This document shows positions 6,732-7,627 of a stretch of 7,627 nucleotides of DNA, in pieces. The notes under the pieces are model-generated. The model was not told where the DNA came from, did no database searches, and was given only the letters and a program-made list of their open reading frames with translations. Every line of letters starts with the position of its first letter. The stretch's first letter is position 1. The translations under genes and the position numbers were made by a program. Origin of the DNA: Desulfobulbaceae bacterium (GTDB taxonomy: Bacteria > Desulfobacterota > Desulfobulbia > Desulfobulbales > Desulfocapsaceae); NCBI GenBank assembly GCA_031256095.1, contig JAIRRG010000027.1, positions 1 to 7,627 on the forward strand, in the 5' to 3' direction.

Positions 6732-6761
6732 TGCCCGGACTGCGGCATCAGGCTGGCCTGA
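6702..6761 (+). pseudogene. Relic of the zinc-ribbon gene 3' end
   Basis: From an ATG at 6702 the frame reads MPIACGILAHCPDCGIRLA and stops at 6761. Bases 6729-6761 match 5806-5838, the end of the zinc-ribbon gene, at 32 of 33 positions. The one difference is silent (ATT versus ATC). Upstream of that, CGILA-HC corresponds to CGALAQPTQGHC, an in-frame loss of five codons. No ribosome binding site precedes the ATG and the peptide has only 19 residues. It is therefore most likely the leftover of a duplicated copy rather than a working gene. Confidence 0.65.
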
Positions 6762-6775
6762 ACCAGTCGATTCGG

Positions 6776-7627
6776 TTAGGCTGCTTCCCTTCGCTTCCAG
6801 CCCTGTTTCCGCGCCACGGAAAGCGGCTTTTTCTGATAGAAAATAGCCGGGTACCCCAGTATCCGCCGCAAATTTTCACCAAGTTCCCGGCAAGGGCGGA
6901 TAGTGAGATCATGCGTCGTTTCCACATCGACCTGGCCACCATCGGGAAAATTGATGGTGACGGCAAAAGGGCAGGAACCGTAGAATTCGCGAATTGTTTT
7001 CCTTACTTCATCGAGTTTCCCCTGGTCTATTTTATCGGCATAAAGATGCAGCGCCGCCGATTGGGTATGTTTTTCCCGCGCTTCTGGCAGCAGGCAGATG
7101 TCGTCGGCGATGATTTTCGCGCCGCGTTCATCCTTTTGCACCGTGCCCTGGATGATCACCGGCTCTTTAGCGTCGAGAATCGCCTGGCATCTAGCATATG
7201 TTTCAGGAAAGACCACGGCCTCGACCGATTCATACATGTCTTCAATGCTGATAAAGGCCATCGGATCACCCTTTTTGCTTTTCAGGCGCTTGACCGAGTG
7301 GATGAGGCCGCCGACCAGTACCGGCTGCTCGGCGGGCCAATCAGCCAGTGCCCTGATTTCGCAGACGGCGACGGTTTTTATGTCTTCCATCGCCGCTTCC
7401 AGCGGATGACCGGTAAGAAAGAAACCAACGGTTTCTTTCTCGTAATCCAGGCGCTGCCGGCCATCCCAGTCAGCCAGCGGCGGCGGGATAATTTCCGTCG
7501 CCTCTGGCGCTTTACTCTCTTTCGGCATCAGGTCGAACAACGATTTCTGGCCGCTCTGGCTGTCGCGTTGCACCGCCTTGGCCTGCTCCATCGCCTTATC
7601 CAAAATGGCCATCAGTTGGGCGCGGTT
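6776..7627 (-). CDS. dnaE: DNA polymerase III subunit alpha, C-terminal part (partial)
   Basis: This is the replicative polymerase catalytic subunit; only the last 283 residues are in the window and the frame runs off the right edge. Counting from the edge, residues 27-31 are QKSLF, an internal sliding-clamp binding motif of the QxSLF/QADMF kind. Residues 63-75 give the family's EKETVGFFLTGHP signature. About 102-180 form the OB-fold (PVLVGGLIHSVKRLKSKKG through ISIEDMYESVEAVVFPETY to IIADDICLL). Residues 190-283 are the C-terminal region, which in the family binds the tau subunit of the clamp loader, ending KRREAA. The stop is TAA at 6778-6776. The gene is convergent with the yiiX-like gene and its stop is 14 nt from the zinc-ribbon relic. 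No intrinsic terminator is obvious for it. The part seen is intact. Confidence 0.96.
   Translation of the reverse strand, partial: NRAQLMAILDKAMEQAKAVQRDSQSGQKSLFDLMPKESKAPEATEIIPPPLADWDGRQRLDYEKETVGFFLTGHPLEAAMEDIKTVAVCEIRALADWPAEQPVLVGGLIHSVKRLKSKKGDPMAFISIEDMYESVEAVVFPETYARCQAILDAKEPVIIQGTVQKDERGAKIIADDICLLPEAREKHTQSAALHLYADKIDQGKLDEVRKTIREFYGSCPFAVTINFPDGGQVDVETTHDLTIRPCRELGENLRRILGYPAIFYQKKPLSVARKQGWKRREAA

Noticed and set aside
1..7627. CRISPR array, tRNA/rRNA genes or transposase
   Set aside because: I saw no regularly spaced repeats, no cloverleaf-like tRNA sequence, and no transposase-like protein in the window.

Overview
The window reads as chromosomal DNA of a Gram-negative bacterium with mid-50s GC content by eye. 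The dnaE tail, an exported YiiX-type hydrolase and a DUF2339/DUF3999 gene pair all fit a proteobacterium in the broad sense. The combination suggests, without proving, a Desulfuromonadota/Desulfobacterota-like lineage.

Layout from left to right. (1) The last 38 codons of an unidentified plus-strand gene end at 119. (2) An 88-nt gap holds a very good extended -10 promoter (TGCTATAAT). (3) A large DUF2339 polytopic membrane protein (208-3555) overlaps or abuts a DUF3999 exported, C-terminally anchored protein (3558-5120). Such pairs are commonly adjacent and probably form one envelope unit of unknown function. The junction carries A8 reading A_AAA_AAG in the DUF2339 frame, and the -1 frame runs open into DUF3999. 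(4) After a 153-nt gap comes a small zinc-ribbon gene with a strong ribosome binding site (5274). Its reading frame is broken: an apparent 1-nt shift occurs at about 5446-5505, and an in-frame TGA lies at 5623-5625. Coding character then continues to a second zinc ribbon ending at 5838. The TGA is followed by a perfect 6-bp hairpin placed as in a bacterial SECIS element, so both a decayed gene and a selenocysteine codon must be considered. (5) An intrinsic terminator (about 5917-5949) closes the plus-strand cluster. (6) A separate promoter drives a YiiX-like permuted papain-fold hydrolase (6032-6688). (7) Immediately behind it lies a 60-nt relic of the zinc-ribbon gene's 3' end (6702-6761), with a 33-nt near-identical match and a 15-nt in-frame deletion. 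(8) The minus strand carries the C-terminal quarter of DNA polymerase III alpha (dnaE, 6776 to the window edge), convergent with everything else.

The most interesting items are the interrupted zinc-ribbon gene with its TGA and hairpin, its duplicated tail flanking the yiiX-like gene, and the possible slippery junction between the two DUF genes. No tRNA, rRNA, CRISPR array or transposase is visible.
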